Positions 27,366 to 34,806 of a stretch of DNA of 64,000 nucleotides are shown in pieces. The translations under genes were made by a program, and so were the position numbers. Origin of the DNA: Cohnella laeviribosi DSM 21336 (GTDB taxonomy: Bacteria; Bacillota; Bacilli; Paenibacillales; Paenibacillaceae); NCBI RefSeq assembly GCF_000378425.1, contig NZ_KB899824.1, positions 1 through 64,000 of the forward strand. Direction: 5' to 3'. The notes below the pieces were generated by a model that worked only from the letters and a program-made list of their open reading frames with translations, was not told where the DNA came from and did not search any database. Positions within the stretch are counted from its first letter, which is position 1; every line of letters begins with the position of its first letter.

Positions 27366-27932
27366 TTATGACTTTCGACGGATACGCGCCCACCATTTTT
27401 CCCATTTTTGCGCCATCGGGCCGAATAACCGCTTCCCAAGCCCCTGCCCTATCCGCCGGCCGATGCCGGCAAAGGGCTTCATCAGCAGCTTCGCGATCCA
27501 TAACAAGAGAGCGGCAGCAACGATAAACAAAATGTCGAGCAGCCGGGCAACCGTGCGCACCAGCCAGAAAACCGGAACGATCAGCAGCATGCGCGCCGCC
27601 TTCCACAGCCATTTGCACAACGTTCCGGCCCATGCGTACAGCAAGTCGACCAGCTTTCGCATGAACGGGCTGAACAGGCCGAAATACCCCGTAACGCCGA
27701 TGCCGATGCCCAGAAACACATACAGACGGACTTCTCCGAAGTTGCTCGCGAGCAGGATTTGGAACGCCGCGACGGTGGCGGCCACCCAATACAGGAAGTC
27801 AAGTCCGGGAAGCATCCATCTGCGGATATCGAAACGCCCGCACGCAACCCGGTACGCGTCGAACGCAAGACCCATGCCAAGCCCGAGCAAAATCATGGCG
27901 CCGATCGTCGTCCAATGCATAGCCGTATTCAC
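27366..27932 (-). CDS. yabQ: Spore cortex biosynthesis membrane protein YabQ
   Basis: A 188-residue protein from a GTG that overlaps the yabP stop (GTGA); an ATG at 27920 is the alternative start, and the longer frame to 28091 runs through yabP. Four to five hydrophobic segments occupy most of the length, with GLAFDAYRV, characteristic of YabQ, in the first third and a very basic C-terminus. In B. subtilis YabQ is needed for cortex formation and sits in the mother-cell-controlled yabPQ-divIC operon. Confidence 0.9.
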   Translation of the reverse strand: MNTAMHWTTIGAMILLGLGMGLAFDAYRVACGRFDIRRWMLPGLDFLYWVAATVAAFQILLASNFGEVRLYVFLGIGIGVTGYFGLFSPFMRKLVDLLYAWAGTLCKWLWKAARMLLIVPVFWLVRTVARLLDILFIVAAALLLWIAKLLMKPFAGIGRRIGQGLGKRLFGPMAQKWEKWWARIRRKS

Positions 27933-28213
27933 TTGAACAACTTCCCGAACAAGCCTTTCGATTTGCTGCCGGCGGAGGCGCCGTCCAAATAGACGAATGA
28001 ATGGATCAGCCCTTCGATCGTCACCAGCCCTTGCTCCAGGCTCAGGTTTTTCATATGCAGATTTTGGCCTCTGATCGTCAAGTAGCCGCACTCGGTTTCC
28101 AGCAGAAACTCTTCATTGTCGAAGCTCTCCACGTTGAGCACGCCGGTGATGTCCATCAGCTTGCGGTTGAGCATGCGGACTTCCTGCCGCTTGGCGCCCT
28201 TGCCCTGGTCCAT
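27929..28213 (-). CDS. yabP: Sporulation protein YabP
   Basis: A 94-residue YabP/YqfC-family protein: MLNRKLMDITGVLNVESFD and EFLLETECGYLTIRGQNLHM are the conserved blocks, and it has no membrane segment. The ATG at 28213 has AAAGGAGG upstream; the longer frame to 28378 lacks a start of similar quality. In B. subtilis it is a sigma-E gene needed for cortex formation. A weak sigma-E-like -10 (CATATGCT) lies near 28235. Confidence 0.92.
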   Translation of the reverse strand: MDQGKGAKRQEVRMLNRKLMDITGVLNVESFDNEEFLLETECGYLTIRGQNLHMKNLSLEQGLVTIEGLIHSFVYLDGASAGSKSKGLFGKLFK

Positions 28214-28352
28214 GGCACGTCCCTCCTTTACGAGACTAGCATATGGACGGAAGGGACGAATTAGAACCGCATCCGCCGATATCTTTCGGCGCCCGCAATG
28301 CCGCTTTGGAGGACGACTGGGCTCGGATGGACGCTTCAGGTTTTGCGGAATA

Positions 28353-28397
28353 CAAAAAAAGACGACCGCCCCTGCCAAAACGCCTGGGCGTCGTCTT
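28353..28397 (-). terminator. Intrinsic terminator of rqcP
   Basis: Minus strand: AAGACGAC plus GCCC pairs with GGGC and GTCGTCTT around a 14-base loop, followed by TTTTTTTGT. It separates the HU-rqcP unit from yabP. Confidence 0.85.
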
Positions 28398-28411
28398 GCG
28401 GATATACCGGC

Positions 28412-28693
28412 TTATGCGAGAAACGGAGGCTTTTCATTGGTTTTGAATTCTTCCTTCAGAACCGTATACATGCTCTCCGCCTCTTCCTTGCGCGTCGAAT
28501 CGGCAAGCCTCTCCACGCGGACCGTCAGGATGCGCTGTCCGTACTGGATTTCCAGCATGTCGCCGACCTTCAGCGCGGCGCTCGGCTTCGCTTCCCTGCC
28601 ATTGAGAAGGACGCGCCCTTGGTCGGACACGTCCTTCGCCACGGTGCGGCGCTTGATCAGGCGCGACACCTTCAAAAACTTGTCAAGCCGCAT
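28412..28693 (-). CDS. rqcP: S4-domain ribosome-associated quality control factor RqcP (YabO)
   Basis: The 93-residue protein is almost entirely an S4 domain: MRLDKFLKVSRLIKRRTVAK, then GRVLLNGREAKPSAALKVGD. In B. subtilis YabO/RqcP binds the 50S subunit with RqcH and supports addition of C-terminal alanine tails to stalled nascent chains. It starts 3 bases after the HU gene ends, so the two are presumably cotranscribed. It could also be annotated as an Hsp15-like protein. Confidence 0.92.
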   Translation of the reverse strand: MRLDKFLKVSRLIKRRTVAKDVSDQGRVLLNGREAKPSAALKVGDMLEIQYGQRILTVRVERLADSTRKEEAESMYTVLKEEFKTNEKPPFLA

Positions 28694-28696
28694 AAA

Positions 28697-28969
28697 TTAC
28701 TTGACGGCTTCTTTCAGCTTGTTGCCCGCTTTGAAGGCAGGGACTTTGGAAGCGGCGATTTGGATCGTTTTGCCGGTTTGCGGGTTGCGGCCGATGCGGC
28801 CGGAACGGCTGCGCGTTTCGAACGTGCCAAAGCCGATCAGCTGAACCTTTTCGCCTTTGGAAAGAGCGTCGGAAACTTCGCCCAGGAAACCGTTCAATAC
28901 GGTTTCGACATCTTTTTTCGTCAGACCGCTTTTTTCCGCGATGTTGTTGATCAGATCCGTCTTGTTCAT
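28697..28969 (-). CDS. hup: DNA-binding protein HU
   Basis: A 90-residue histone-like protein that bends and compacts DNA. MNKTDLINNIAEKSGLTKKD, GFGTFETRSRSGRIGRNPQTG (DNA-clasping arm with the conserved RNP) and KVPAFKAGNKLKEAVK cover the full family. AGGAGGAG lies 9 bases before the ATG. It sits between mazG and rqcP; the B. subtilis HU gene hbs is elsewhere. Confidence 0.97.
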   Translation of the reverse strand: MNKTDLINNIAEKSGLTKKDVETVLNGFLGEVSDALSKGEKVQLIGFGTFETRSRSGRIGRNPQTGKTIQIAASKVPAFKAGNKLKEAVK

Positions 28970-29135
28970 AATCGAAACTCCTCCTAGTTTCCAAATCGGT
29001 TATTTGCGTTTTGATAAGTCTGGCAAAAAGACACGAAGAATACTATTCTTTCTGCCTTAAAAAAAATCCTGCCGCACGATCAAAAAATTTCAGGAAAATT
29101 GTTGAAAGCGGCTAAGCCGTGACGAATTCCGCCGA

Positions 29136-30635
29136 CTATAGAGGTTTGCGACTCTTCGCCTCCTGCCATAAATCTTCCATTTCTGTTAAGTCAGTTTCGT
29201 CAAAACTACGTCCTTTTATACGTAATTGCTCTTCTATATACCGAAAGCGCGAAGCGAATTTGCGATTGGTATAAGCCAGCGCCTCTTCCGGATCGGCGCC
29301 GATAAAGCGAGAGGCGTTCACGACGGCAAACAGCAGGTCGCCGAGCTCTTCCTTCTGGCGCTCCTTCGACTCGCCGCCCGCCGCTTCTTTCAGTTCGGCC
29401 AGCTCCTCCTCGATTTTCCCGAACACGCCGGCCAGATCGGGCCAGTCGAAGCCGACGCCGGCCGCTTTCTTCTGCAGCTTGTACGCGCGGGGCAAAGCCG
29501 GCAAGTCCTTCGGTATGCCGTCCAGCATCGATTTGCGCTCCTCGGCCCCTTTGCGGCGCTTCTCCTCGGCCTTCATCGCCTCCCAGTTGCGCAGCGCTTC
29601 CTCCGCGTCCTGCGCGTTGTCGCCCCCGAACACGTGAGGATGCCGGAAGATGAGCTTGTCGTTCAGCTCGGCCAGCACGTCGAAGACGGTGAACGTTCCA
29701 TTCTCCTCTTCCATTTGGCTATGCAGCAGCACCTGCAGCAGGACGTCCCCGAATTCCTCTTTCATGTTGTCGGGGTCGTCGTTGTCAATCGCTTCGATCG
29801 CCTCGTACGTTTCTTCGATGAAGTTTTTGCGGATCGATTGGTGCGTCTGCTCCCGGTCCCAGGGGCAGCCTTCCGGACTGCGCAATATGCTCACGATCTC
29901 ATGCAGCCGCTCGAACGAATGGCGGCGCAGCCGGTCGTCGCGGCTGGCGGCGACGTAGACGAGCGTCAGATTACCGTATTCGTCCAGACGGTCGAGCTCA
30001 TACAGCGGAATCCGCAGAATCCGCTCCTGTCCCGGAACGCCAAGCGCCTGGCCGACGACGATGGGATAGTCGTCCGGGTATACGTCCATCAGCGACAGCT
30101 TCACGTCGGAGGCGGTGTAGACGTCGTAGACCTGACCGATCAAGGTATGCAGGCGGGGCCGCAGATGCTCGCGGGTAAGCTCGGCGGCATCGAGCAATTG
30201 AAAGCCTTCGATCGGGTCGAAGCCGAGCCGGGCGAACGCCTCGTCGAGAAAGCTTTCGCCGCCGAGGAGGCGAACCTCCACGTTTCGTTGCGGCGCGCGC
30301 TCGCGCAGCAGCCGCACTGTCCGCTCGGCCACCATCGGGTGTCCGGGAACGGCGTAGACGATAGGCGCATCCGGATTTTCCGCGGCCAGGCGAAGCAAGG
30401 TCTCCGCTATCTGTTCGTAGACCTGCTCGAAATCGCCGCGCGATTCGTAAACGGCATCGAAGGTTTCGAAGGTGATGCCGCGCCGCGCCAGATCGGCGAC
30501 CGCCGGGTGGTCCGCCGTGCGCGCATAGCGCCGCCCGGAAGCTTCCAGCAGCTTCAGGACGCCGAGCGTCAACCGGTCTTCGCCGCCGGCGCCCAGGCCG
30601 ACGACGGTAATGGTGGAAGGCATAAAACGAATCAT
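29136..30635 (-). CDS. mazG: Tetrapyrrole methylase-like / MazG NTP pyrophosphohydrolase fusion (YabN)
   Basis: A 499-residue two-domain protein. The N-terminal half (about 5-225) is an SAM-dependent tetrapyrrole methylase fold (ITVVGLGAGGEDRLTLG, YAVPGHPMVAERTV). The C-terminal half carries two MazG modules with CPWDREQTHQSIRKNFIEET and the metal-binding EETYEA/EEFGD helices, which hydrolyse NTPs. The start at 30635 overlaps the flippase stop as ATGA; ATG 30623 is an alternative. The open frame to 31622 belongs to the neighbour's antisense coding space and is not part of the gene. Confidence 0.93.
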   Translation of the reverse strand: MIRFMPSTITVVGLGAGGEDRLTLGVLKLLEASGRRYARTADHPAVADLARRGITFETFDAVYESRGDFEQVYEQIAETLLRLAAENPDAPIVYAVPGHPMVAERTVRLLRERAPQRNVEVRLLGGESFLDEAFARLGFDPIEGFQLLDAAELTREHLRPRLHTLIGQVYDVYTASDVKLSLMDVYPDDYPIVVGQALGVPGQERILRIPLYELDRLDEYGNLTLVYVAASRDDRLRRHSFERLHEIVSILRSPEGCPWDREQTHQSIRKNFIEETYEAIEAIDNDDPDNMKEEFGDVLLQVLLHSQMEEENGTFTVFDVLAELNDKLIFRHPHVFGGDNAQDAEEALRNWEAMKAEEKRRKGAEERKSMLDGIPKDLPALPRAYKLQKKAAGVGFDWPDLAGVFGKIEEELAELKEAAGGESKERQKEELGDLLFAVVNASRFIGADPEEALAYTNRKFASRFRYIEEQLRIKGRSFDETDLTEMEDLWQEAKSRKPL

Positions 30636-32434
30636 CCTTTCGGAGGGATAAAGTGGGTCGAATCGTTGGGGTCCGGGCGGCCGCGGCGCAAAGCGGCGGC
30701 AAGCCGGGCGAGCCGCGCTTCCCAGCGGGTGCCGGCGACGCCCGGAAGCGCGCCCCATTCGCGGGGGCCGAGCGCGCCCGTGGCGACGAGCGCCGCCGCG
30801 AACACGAGCGCGCCCGCGGCGACGCAGGGCAGCGCCGTGAGCGCGGCCGCGATGCGGGGCGGCAAGCCGCCTGCGAGCGCGTGCAGCGCGGCCGCAAGCA
30901 GCGCGACGACGGCGGCCATCGCCGCGAGCGAAGCTGCGGCGCGCCCGGCGGCGCGGGCGCCGGGGCGCGGCATCGCCGCCATGCGGCGCAGGCGGCGGAC
31001 AGACAGCGCGGCCGCGGCCCCGTAGGCCGCGATCGCGGCCATGGCGGCGCCCTCGATGCCGAAGGCGGGCGCAAGCAGCGCGTTCGCCGCCGCTTTGACA
31101 AGCGCGGCGGCGGCAAGATGGAGGGCGGGCGAGCGCAGGTCGCCCAGGCCCTGAAGCAGGGCGGCGGCCACCGCCTGCAGGGCGCCCGCGCCCGCGGCGA
31201 AGGCGAGCAGCGCCATCGCGGCGGTCCCGCGCCCGTCGGCGAACAGCGCGACGTTGACCGGGCCGGCCAGGAGAGCGAGGCCGACCGCGGCCGCGGCGGC
31301 GAACCACCAGGCGAGCCGCATGGCCAAGGCCGCGTGGTCGCCCGCGGCCGCGTGATCGCGCCGCGTCCTGGCGGCGGTCAACGCCGGCACAAGCGCGGCG
31401 GCCGCGCTGCCGGCCGCGAGGACGACAAGCTGCAGCAGGGCGATGCCGCGGTTGTACGCGCCGAACGAGGCCAGCGCCTCCGCGGACGACTGGCCTGCAG
31501 CCTGCAGCAGCCGGGGCAGCGTAAACGCATCGATCAGCCCGAACAGCGGGGCCGCGACCGAAGCGGCCCCCACCGGCAGCGCAACGGCGGCGATCCGCCG
31601 AAGCAGCTCGCGCCGCGTCCAAGCCGCGCCTTCCCGCCGCCCCATTCGGGCGCCGCCCGCGCCCGCTATTTCCCTAGCGCTGCCCGAAGCCGAGAGCGGG
31701 GCCGGGGCCGCACCGCGCGGGCTCGAACGCGCGGACGCCCGGCCCGCCACGCCTGCGGCCGCCTCGCGCCCCTCCCGGCGGCGCCGCAGGCGCGGGATAG
31801 CCATGGCGGCGAGTCCCCCCGCCGCCCCGACCGCCATGCCGCCGTGCACGGCGGCGGCCGTCGAAGCGGGCGACCAGCCGTGCCCGATCGCCCACAGCAG
31901 CGCGGCCAGCATAAACGCCACCCGCGCACACTGCTCCGCAAGCTGCGACGCCGCCGGGCGCAGCATGTCCATCCGCCCCTGCGCGCCGCCGCGCAAAACG
32001 GCGGTCAGCGGCGCAAACAGCAGCGCAAGCGACGACATGCGGATCGCGTCCGCCGCCGAGGGAACCCCCATCCAGCGGGCGAACGTATCCGCCGCCAGTT
32101 GCAGGACGGCGAACGCGGCAAGCCCGCTTGCGCCAAGCAAGCCCGCCGACCAGCGCAGCACCCTTCGCGCCCCGTCCTCGTCCCCTTCCGCCGTCCGCTC
32201 CGCGACGAGCACCGACACGGCCACCGGCACGCCCGCGGCGGCGAGCGTCATCCACATCACCGTAAGGGCGTACACCGCGCTGTACAGGCCGAACGCCTCG
32301 TCGCCCGCAAGGTTCTGCAACGGGATTTTCTGCAGGGTGCCGATCAGCTTGGAGAGCAGTGCGGCCCCTCCCAGCAGCGCCGCGCCCTTAAGCAGCGGGG
32401 AAGAGCCTCCGCTCCTTGTCCGTCTGTCCGTCAT
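30632..32434 (-). CDS. yabM: MurJ/SpoVB-type lipid flippase (YabM-like)
   Basis: A 600-residue MOP-superfamily membrane protein with about 14 hydrophobic segments. The start GAALLGGAALLSKLIGTLQKIPL and NLAGDEAFGLYSAVYAL closely resemble SpoVB/YabM proteins that move lipid-linked oligosaccharides. The substrate cannot be told. Its base composition is extreme: long runs of GCG/GCC codons, Ala- and Arg-rich loops, well above the neighbours. It overlaps mazG by 4 bases. Confidence 0.87.
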   Translation of the reverse strand: MTDRRTRSGGSSPLLKGAALLGGAALLSKLIGTLQKIPLQNLAGDEAFGLYSAVYALTVMWMTLAAAGVPVAVSVLVAERTAEGDEDGARRVLRWSAGLLGASGLAAFAVLQLAADTFARWMGVPSAADAIRMSSLALLFAPLTAVLRGGAQGRMDMLRPAASQLAEQCARVAFMLAALLWAIGHGWSPASTAAAVHGGMAVGAAGGLAAMAIPRLRRRREGREAAAGVAGRASARSSPRGAAPAPLSASGSAREIAGAGGARMGRREGAAWTRRELLRRIAAVALPVGAASVAAPLFGLIDAFTLPRLLQAAGQSSAEALASFGAYNRGIALLQLVVLAAGSAAAALVPALTAARTRRDHAAAGDHAALAMRLAWWFAAAAAVGLALLAGPVNVALFADGRGTAAMALLAFAAGAGALQAVAAALLQGLGDLRSPALHLAAAALVKAAANALLAPAFGIEGAAMAAIAAYGAAAALSVRRLRRMAAMPRPGARAAGRAAASLAAMAAVVALLAAALHALAGGLPPRIAAALTALPCVAAGALVFAAALVATGALGPREWGALPGVAGTRWEARLARLAAALRRGRPDPNDSTHFIPPKG

Positions 32435-32814
32435 GACGCAAATCCTTTCTTCGCTTTCCCGCCCGTGCTTCGCGGCCCGGATGCCGGGCCGAATGCCCGG
32501 ATGCGCGCGCGCAGCGTAGCGTATCCGGCGAGCCGATCAAGCTTGGCCTTCGAAAAAGGTTCTAAAGGCATTATACAGGGAAAACGGCCGGTTGCGCGAA
32601 ACGGCCGGAAAAGCGCATGCAAACGAGCGCCCGCTGCCGCCCGGCCCCATGCGGATCGCCGGGCGGCAGCCGATTCGCGGCAGCCGATTTAACCATCCGG
32701 TCCGTCCGGGTCCGCCCAAGCCTTCCCGATTCGGCAAAAAAGCTCCGCCGGCAAGTGTTCGACCACTTCCGCGAAGCTTTTCCGCCGGTCCGCCGGACCG
32801 TTCGCCAATCGTGA
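32435..32814. other. Intergenic region between spoVT and yabM
   Basis: About 380 bases. It holds an inverted repeat CGGCCG/CGGCCG with a following TTTT on the minus strand (32582-32610), which may terminate spoVT, and a TATAAT on the minus strand at 32571-32576 with no clear -35. A G+C-rich stretch at 32615-32690 repeats the GGCAGCCGATT motif twice. No gene is supported. Confidence 0.5.
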
Positions 32815-33357
32815 TTATTGCTCCATCTGTTTGGCCAGAAAGCCGGCCGCCGTTTCCACCATCTTGCTTTCCAACTCGCCCATGGTTACGCCCTCTTCCT
32901 TGCTGAGAAGGACGACCGTCCCGATCGGGTCCCCGCTTGCGACGATCGGCGCTGCCGCAAAGGAGGAGAACGTCTCCGCGTTATCCCGCAGAATTTCATA
33001 GTTGCCGGAGCCGGTTTCCAGCACGATTTTGCGGTTTTCCATGCAGGTTTCCAGCAAATTTCCGATCGGTTTTTCCAAATATTCCTTCTTGGACGCGCCC
33101 GCCACGGCGATGATGGTATCCCGGTCCGAAATCATGGCAATATGGCCGGTGCTCTCATGCAAAGATTCGGCATATTCCTTGGCGAAGTCGCCAAGTTCGC
33201 CGATCGGCGAATATTTCTTCAGGATGACTTCTCCGTCGCGATCCACGAAGATTTCCAGCGGATCTCCTTCACGAATGCGGAGCGTGCGGCGAATTTCCTT
33301 CGGTATGACGACCCGACCGAGGTCATCAATGCGGCGTACAATCCCGGTTGCTTTCAT
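32815..33357 (-). CDS. spoVT: Stage V sporulation transcription factor SpoVT
   Basis: Late forespore regulator of sigma-G genes. The 180-residue protein joins an AbrB-type swapped-hairpin DNA-binding domain (1-50: MKATGIVRRIDDLGRVVIPK, EIRRTLRIREGDPLEIF) to a C-terminal GAF domain (about 55-180). B. subtilis SpoVT has nearly the same length. GTGGGG precedes the ATG at 33357; the frame to 33708 is open by chance. A candidate sigma-G promoter lies upstream, which fits its known control. Confidence 0.97.
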   Translation of the reverse strand: MKATGIVRRIDDLGRVVIPKEIRRTLRIREGDPLEIFVDRDGEVILKKYSPIGELGDFAKEYAESLHESTGHIAMISDRDTIIAVAGASKKEYLEKPIGNLLETCMENRKIVLETGSGNYEILRDNAETFSSFAAAPIVASGDPIGTVVLLSKEEGVTMGELESKMVETAAGFLAKQMEQ

Positions 33358-33478
33358 GGCAAGTGTTGCCCCACTTTCTTGGATGTTTTGGAACTTGGCC
33401 CCAAGCTCCCGCCATTGGCGGTCAGCTGTATAACGTACGCAAGAACACTCGATGATCGGGTGAACTTGAACTTGGGCA

Positions 33479-33508
33479 TAGTATTCAACCCCTCCCAATT
33501 TCTTATGC
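33479..33508 (-). promoter_or_regulatory. Candidate sigma-G promoter of spoVT
   Basis: Minus strand: GCATA (33504-33508), 18-base spacer, AATACTA (33479-33485), against the sigma-G pattern GHATR-N18-CATWHTA (one mismatch in the -10). The predicted start is about 110 bases upstream of the spoVT ATG. B. subtilis spoVT is transcribed by sigma-G. Confidence 0.55.
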
Positions 33509-33648
33509 GCATACCCTCCGCTGGGGGATTTCCCCAATCGACCATCGACGCTGCCCGGGCCAAAACCGGGTCGTATTTTTGATTTACACCATGCGCCCCG
33601 CAGCGAAACGGAAAACATGGAGCCCCGAACCCACAGCTTGCTCCGCGC

Positions 33649-33687
33649 AAAAAACCTCCATTTCCGCGTTTCACAGAAATGGAGGTT
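33649..33687 (-). terminator. Intrinsic terminator of the PrsA-like gene
   Basis: Minus strand: AACCTCCATTTC pairs with GAAATGGAGGTT around a loop of about 10 bases and is followed by TTTTTTG. It closes the pth-fin-mfd-foldase direction before spoVT. Confidence 0.92.
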
Positions 33688-33723
33688 GGGGTTGCATCCA
33701 AGTCGCATAGGCTCTTGGTCGCG

Positions 33724-34806
33724 TTATTTGCCTGCGGATGCGGAAGCCGATGCGCTTGCGGAGGCTGTCGGCGAAGCCGAAGGCGATTCCGATGCGGGAG
33801 CCGATGCGCTTGGGCTCGGGGATGCCGAAGGCGAGGCGGAAGGCGACGGAGACGGAGACGGTTTCGGCAAGTTTATGCTCTTAATCAGGCCAGGGAGCTC
33901 GTCCGTCATAAATTTGCCGATGTTCTCCGAAGCGATCGTTTGCTTGATGGACGTCTTCGCTTCGTCGAACGTCTTCGTTCCGCGCTCCTCGACCTTCATG
34001 ACATGGTAGCCGTATTCCGTCTTGACCGGGTCGCTGATTTGGCCGATCGGAAGGGTTTGGGCCGCCTTCTTGAATTCTTCGACCCATTCCGAAGGGTTCG
34101 CTTTTTCATACAAACCGCCGTTCGAGGCCGAGCCGCCGTCGTCGGAATATTCCTTCGCCAGCTCGGTCCAGTCGCCGCCCTTTTCCAGCTTAGCTTTGAC
34201 TTCGTTGGCAAGTTTGAGCGCTTCTTCGTCCTTGCGCGTTTTCCCGTTTTTGTCGGTCAGACCGATCAGAATATGGCGCACGGTCACATAATTAAAGCTG
34301 TCCTTATTTTCGTTGTAATATTTTTGCGCTTCTTCGTCGGTGACTTTGGATTCCGCGTCTTTCAGCATGATCTGCTGTTCGCTCTCGAACTGAACGATGA
34401 GATCATCGGTCAAGCCGCCTTCCTTCATCGTTTTCTTCAACTCTTCGTTGGAATTCAGGCTTTTCTTGATCGCTTCGAATTGCTCCTTAACGTCTTTGCT
34501 TGCCTGCTCCTTAATCTCTTTGGAAGCGCGGTCGCTCAATATGCGAATTCCCACGAATTGTTTCAGAAGTTGCTCCTGAGAAGAAGGTTCGTCGACAAGG
34601 GACGGGAAAGACGAATAAACAGAGAAAATCTTCAAAAAGGTTTTGTAAGCCGTAAACTCTTTATTGGTCACCTGGCCGCCTTCATATTCGGCTACGACTT
34701 GATTTTCTTCTTTTTTACCGCAGGCGGCCATAAGGCCGACAAGCAGCGCCGCCGCCACCGTGATGGCGATCAGCCGGCCGAGCAAGCGGCCTTTACGGTG
34801 CAACAT
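33724..34806 (-). CDS. PrsA-like peptidyl-prolyl isomerase lipoprotein
   Basis: Extracytoplasmic foldase of 360 residues. A basic start and hydrophobic segment lead to the lipobox LMAAC with Cys29 as the lipid anchor. A SurA-like N-domain (about 35-165) precedes a parvulin domain (about 170-275) with VRHILIGLTDKNGKT, WTELAKEYSDDGGSA and GYHVMKVEERG. The last 45 residues are an unusual Pro/Ser/Ala repeat tail that may cross or interact with the wall. AGGGGG lies upstream inside the mfd end; the genes overlap by 14 bases. It follows mfd in many Paenibacillus. Confidence 0.92.
   Translation of the reverse strand: MLHRKGRLLGRLIAITVAAALLVGLMAACGKKEENQVVAEYEGGQVTNKEFTAYKTFLKIFSVYSSFPSLVDEPSSQEQLLKQFVGIRILSDRASKEIKEQASKDVKEQFEAIKKSLNSNEELKKTMKEGGLTDDLIVQFESEQQIMLKDAESKVTDEEAQKYYNENKDSFNYVTVRHILIGLTDKNGKTRKDEEALKLANEVKAKLEKGGDWTELAKEYSDDGGSASNGGLYEKANPSEWVEEFKKAAQTLPIGQISDPVKTEYGYHVMKVEERGTKTFDEAKTSIKQTIASENIGKFMTDELPGLIKSINLPKPSPSPSPSASPSASPSPSASAPASESPSASPTASASASASASAGK

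Noticed and set aside
30623-31622. N-terminal extension of mazG to 828 residues
   Set aside because: The extra part is an out-of-frame reading of yabM; the ATGA overlap at 30632-30635 marks the true start.
30653-32692. 679-residue plus-strand open frame opposite yabM
   Set aside because: Product of extreme G+C content; Arg/Gly/Gln low-complexity translation, no start signal, opposite a clear membrane protein.
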